64,000 nt of DNA from Acipenser ruthenus (lineage: Eukaryota; Chordata; Actinopteri; Acipenseriformes; Acipenseridae). Every line of letters begins with the position of its first letter. Within the stretch, counting starts at the first letter, position 1. The notes below the pieces were generated by a model, which was given only the letters and a program-made list of their open reading frames with translations, made no database searches and was not told the origin of the DNA. Both the position numbers and the translations under genes were made by a program. Where the stretch lies: the NCBI RefSeq assembly GCF_902713425.1, contig NC_081209.1, positions 10,736,897 through 10,800,896 of the forward strand, given 5' to 3'. Shown one piece after another: positions 60,235 through 64,000 of the stretch.

Positions 60235-61265
60235 TATTTTCTGGCAGAATTACACACTAGCATCAGTTGGTACTTCCCCCAGGTGCACCTTTAGGCCAGT
60301 GGCTCCAATCCAGTCCCGTACCTCCTTCAGGTTGGCACTGGCCTCCTCATAGCGCGCTGCGTGGATGAGCAAGTAATCTAAGCAGACAATACAGGCTGAG
60401 CAGGGATGCCACTGAGGACGCTATCCATGAGGCACTCAAAAGTGGCAGGTGCGTTGCACAGCCTGAATGGTATCACTGTAAACTGCCAGAGGCCGCCCAT
60501 GGGCTGTCAGATGTCTCGATCACATGATCGGTGGCTATATCCCGGATGATGGCCTCCCTCTTGGCCAGCGGAAGCTGCCGAGCACGCTCCCATGGTTGTG
60601 GTGCTGGACCAACGCAGTCTGCGTGCAGCCCTTGGCCTTCAGGGCAAAACAGGCCTCATACTCCCCTAGGAGCCATCCCAGTATGTGGCTCTGCTTACCA
60701 TCGTGCCCCTCCATGCTGCGCTGATGGAGGTTCTCCATAGCTTTAGACTGCAGCGAAGGGAGCTGTTGGACTGGCAGATGGTAGTACTGAGCGGTCCAGC
60801 CATTATGTTGATGGGAAACCGGAGCTGTTGAGCAGGTTGGCTGATGAACAGGTGGCGAGATGATGATTGTCGGGGCGATGCCCCTGGCTCGGCAGGTTTC
60901 CCCCTCCCCCCGGGTTGCAGTGGTAGTGGTTTGACCCCCCCCCCCCCCCCCCCCCCCTTTGTACCCACAGCTGTTGCTGTCCCAGGTCTAGTGTAACTCA
61001 CGTGGCCATTAGGACATCAGCCCCCAAAATGCACTTCTCCTTGATGTCCGAGAGCCAAACTGGGTGCTGGTGCTTGATGCCCCCCAGGCTAACTTTGATC
61101 TCCTGGAGGCCCAGCCTGGGCTACCTCGGCCTGTCTGTGAACAGCATAAGGATCTGTTCTAGGCGGCGGGCTGCCTGTACAGCCTTCCCTGATGTCTTCA
61201 GCTCCACTAATAGGACGTGCCGCTGTAGTTCTCCCGGCATTATCCCTCCCTATTTTGTCCCTCAC
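60235..61265 (-). mobile_element. Ty3/gypsy-like fossil, pol fragment (duplicate)
   Basis: The same remnant as 11090-12110 with protease-like and RT-like parts, no LTRs, and heavily broken. It includes a 23-base C run at 60935-60957 where the left copy has a shorter, interrupted run. Confidence 0.75.
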
Positions 61266-61402
61266 TTCGTTGGACAGTTCTGGGTATGCTTTGTGTATTA
61301 ATATGGTTACTATAATAAATACTATAACACAGCGGTGTGTAAATGCACCAGAAGTAATTGAGGTAACAACGTAAGCCACCAAAACGTTGTATTATTATTA
61401 CA

Positions 61403-61623
61403 TTTCTTAGCAGACGCCCTTAATAAGGCGACTTACAATTTTTATAAGATATCGCATTACTCTTGCATACAATTACCCATTTATACAGCTTGGTTTTTAC
61501 TGGAGCAATCTAGGTAAAGTACCTTGCTCAAGGGTACAGCACCAGTGTCCCCCACCTGGGATTGAACCCACGATCCTCCGGTTAAGAGTCCAAGGCCCTA
61601 ATCACTACTCCACACTGCTACCC
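61403..61623 (-). mobile_element. tRNA-derived SINE upstream of copy I
   Basis: The duplicate of 12248-12477. Confidence 0.85.
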
Positions 61624-62117
61624 ATATACGCCTTCAGTCTCTCCTGTCAGACATGCTAACTAACATAAAAAAATAAATCTCCAAATTAGGGCGGCTCCTT
61701 CAAGCTGTACCGTTATGTTATTCTTGTGTGCTCCCCGCTGTGTGTTATCTGGTATGAGCATGCGCGCTGCTGTTAAGTTTGATAGCCCTTTGAATGAAGA
61801 AGCGCGAAACTATTAAGTAGCATACTGTAATGTTAGTCACAATGGCAGACAAATGAAGAAGTAGACAATAGGAGGGGGTGGGGTGTCCGGTATTTTTGTA
61901 TCTCAAAGGTGGCAACCCTAGTTGTATTGGCAGCAGTATAAGGGTAATTACGTGTGTTTGCACTCTTTTCTTTAAACAAACTAAAAATGCATTGTTTTGG
62001 CGTTAGGCTGACATGCGGTGTATGCTGTAACCCCAGTCTTGTAAAGTCTTACCCTTGACCTGCAGATCAAGTGTTTTAAATCTGTTTAACAGTGACTTTT
62101 ATCCATGTCTTGCCCAG

Positions 62118-64000
62118 GTTACTGCCAATGTTACCAGTTACATGAATGTGCTGACCTACAAGCCCACCCAGAGAGACTTCTACCAGACTCCATTCAATCA
62201 GGCTGTTGTGTGCACCTATACCAAGTGAGTGCTGGACTTGGCGTAAACATGCTGTAACTCCTGTGAAGATGTGTTAAGCCTCTGGGCTGTTCATGTATTC
62301 AATTATTGAGTATTGCATAATGTCTGACACTTGACTTAACAGTATCTAATTTGTGGATTTTTTTTTTTTTTTTTAGAACTACATTTACAAAATCTATGAA
62401 CTTTGCTAATTTTTATATAATTGTGGTGTTATTGCCTTTAATGGGGAGCAGTTATTAAAGACCCATTTTATGGCACTGAAAGTAATCTCTGCAAAATCAA
62501 ATGATTTCCTGCATTAGGAATTCTGGACCAGCTTCCTTGTTGTGAAGGCAAGAATACATTTGCATTAAGTATTGCCAATAAATGGTTTACAAAATTCAGT
62601 GTCTTCTGCTGAATGCAAACGGTCTGTGTCTTCCTGCTCCAACTAAAGCTTTCTACCGGTGTCTTCTCCAGACCTGCTGGCTGGACTCCTCCAGTGTATA
62701 ACCCTGCACTTGGGGATGCCTCTGGGTTTGGGAAGCTGGAGTTTACCATGGGGATTATGAATGGTGAGTTTGCTATCCTGCAATGTACATTTGGTCTATT
62801 GGTTTAGGAAGGTGTCTAGTGCGTCACGAACTTGGCAGGGAGCAGCCTGTGGTGCTCATTAGGTTACTTCCTCTAGTCAAGTAGAAAATGTTTTAATTCC
62901 TCTGGTGCTAGTCAATGCTGCTCTGTCCTGGCTAGTGAGATGTTGGGTGGGTTGCTGTTCTCATGCTCCTCTCCTTTGTGTCTCAGATGACTTCTCAGCC
63001 CCACGCACCTCCAGTCTGTTCTTCCTGGGCTCCCCCATCAACATCGCGGCTGCAGTGAAGCAGCAATTCCACATGCCGCTGATGGTCTACATGGAAGAGT
63101 GTGTCGCTGCCAGCACTCCAGAGCTGAGCCCTTCAAGCCAGACCTACCCGCTCATCACCAACCATGGGTAGATATTCACTGCAAGCTGTATAGTAAAGGC
63201 ACTATTTAAATCTGAATGTTTAGCACTTGGTAGTCCTGTTTGGGTTTAGGAAGGGGTGTTGAATGGTCAGCTTGGTGAGCATGGCGTAAGCTCAGTTGAA
63301 TGAATAACTGCCATTGCTGGGAATGCACAGATTGCAGCTTGGGTAGAGTTATTTTTAAACCCAGTTTATGGTACTAGGTTTTGTCTTGTGGCTGTTTGGA
63401 TTGACTCCGGTCCTGGTGAGTGCCTCCCCCTGCTCAGTGCTCTTGTTTCTCCTTGCAGATGCTTTGTAGATGGACAGGCTGGTAACTCCAGGTTTCTGCC
63501 CCGAGTCCAGACCTCTGAGATCCGTCTGGTTGTCCAGGCCTTCAGGTTTACACAACTGAATACAGATGTGAGTATCTGATGGGTTAATGGTGGATTGTAT
63601 TGGAGGGCACAGGGCAGCTAGTTAACAAGACAACACGTATCTGAAGCTGTGCTTGTGGTGTGTAATACTTTTGCAAGGACAATTCAGAGCTGGTAATAAG
63701 ATGGTGGCAGTTCGAGCAATTTTAATGTCTGGGAGTTTTATTTTAAATCCGTTATCCTAGGTGTATATCCATTGCCGCTTGCTGGCCTGGGACCCTGCCC
63801 AGCTCAATGACCCCACCAAGAAAGCCTGTTCATTCAACCAGAGAACCAGGAGGTAAGGACTGGACCCTGCTGAGGCTGCTCTCTGTACAAGGGGAGTGCA
63901 GGGGCTGTGAGGTTCAGTTAACCAACACCACAGGGAACCAGGATGAGTTTCTTACTCTGCACAATCAGTTCTGTGCCTCCTTACAGTTGTATGGAGAATG
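62118..64000 (+). pseudogene. ZP3-like copy I, exons 3-7 in window (lacks exons 1-2)
   Basis: Exons 62118-62224, 62672-62763, 62987-63167, 63459-63567, 63761-63852; exons 8-10 would lie beyond the window. As in copy C, no exons 1-2 precede it, so it lacks a signal peptide and most of ZP-N and is probably non-functional as an egg-coat gene. Unlike C, exon 5 is full length and the frame through exon 7 is open, including EECVA and HGCFVDG. From about 63512 to 63760 (end of exon 6 and all of intron 6) the sequence matches copies B and H rather than C, then reverts to the C type in intron 7, indicating gene conversion. Confidence 0.85.
63512..63760. other. Gene-conversion tract in copy I (donor of B/H type)
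   Basis: Before about 63505 the exon carries C-type bases (GATGGACAGG, CCCCGAGTCC). From TCTGAGATCC onward it carries B/H-type bases, and intron 6 (63568-63760, 193 bp) matches 57277-57469 apparently exactly, while copy C has an unrelated-length 96-bp intron. After exon 7 the intron reads GTACAAGGGGAGTGCAGGGG, as in C. Confidence 0.8.

Larger units (their letters stand above)
49143..64000. repeat. Right copy of the direct segmental duplication
   Basis: This is the counterpart of 1-14749. Differences include a longer intron 6 and full exon 5 in copy I, a longer C run at 60935, a templated change near 54.67 kb, and small homopolymer shifts. All repeats of the left copy are here at the same relative places. 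Confidence 0.93.

Noticed and set aside
60935-60957. A poly-C run as a regulatory element
   Set aside because: It lies in gypsy debris, and its length differs from the left duplicate as expected of an unstable homopolymer.
62118-64000. Copy I as an intact gene
   Set aside because: Exons 3-7 are open, but no exons 1-2 precede them and intron 2 is truncated exactly as in copy C, so there is no signal peptide or complete ZP-N.

Overview
This window looks like vertebrate nuclear DNA from a ray-finned fish, most likely a sturgeon or paddlefish. The evidence is spliced genes with GT/AG introns and AATAAA signals, Tc1, hAT and DIRS elements, and several copies of two tRNA-headed SINE families with an L2-type tail that I associate with Acipenseriformes. 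The species call is inference; the vertebrate call is firm.

The host content is one gene family, repeated. Nine copies (here A to I) of a ten-exon ZP3-type zona pellucida (egg-coat) gene lie in both orientations: A (-, 1-3010, dead), B (+, 5647-10300, intact, 398 aa), C (+, 12978-15988, lacks exons 1-2 and is frameshifted), D (+, 20004-20473, exons 1-2 fragment), E (-, 26327-30700, intact, 417 aa), F (-, 38866-43326, dead), G (-, 48417-52160, dead sister of A), H (+, 54790-59452, intact sister of B), I (+, 62118 to the window end, sister of C). B, E and H keep a signal peptide, the ZP-N and ZP-C cysteines, an RKRR furin-type site, an external hydrophobic patch and a C-terminal transmembrane helix. 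The products should be egg-envelope filament subunits made in oocytes or liver.

The array has at least three layers of duplication. Positions 1-14749 recur directly at 49143-64000 at about 99% identity by eye. Positions 12978-20473 recur inverted at 42858-51284. A/B and G/H are head-to-head pairs whose intergenic arms are an older inverted repeat. Several breakpoints carry small template-switch scars: a 29-bp inversion in exon 6 of F, a perfect 13-bp hairpin at a deletion junction upstream of F, and a copied 14-mer upstream of H.

Spacers between ZP copies are filled with mobile DNA. These are an intact Tc1-like transposon (45717-47330) with a truncated relative at the equivalent site near 17 kb; an R2/HERO-like LINE (about 21.2-24.2 kb) nested in a second Tc1 family that also holds a SINE; a DIRS-type tyrosine-recombinase retroelement fossil (about 32.2-37.5 kb); Ty3/gypsy pol fossils at 11-12 and 60-61 kb; two MITE families with clear TIRs and target duplications; and an unclassified long-TIR element upstream of three ZP copies. 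Present/empty pairs among the duplicated spacers let several insertions be ordered in time. No non-ZP host gene, true tRNA or rRNA gene was found.
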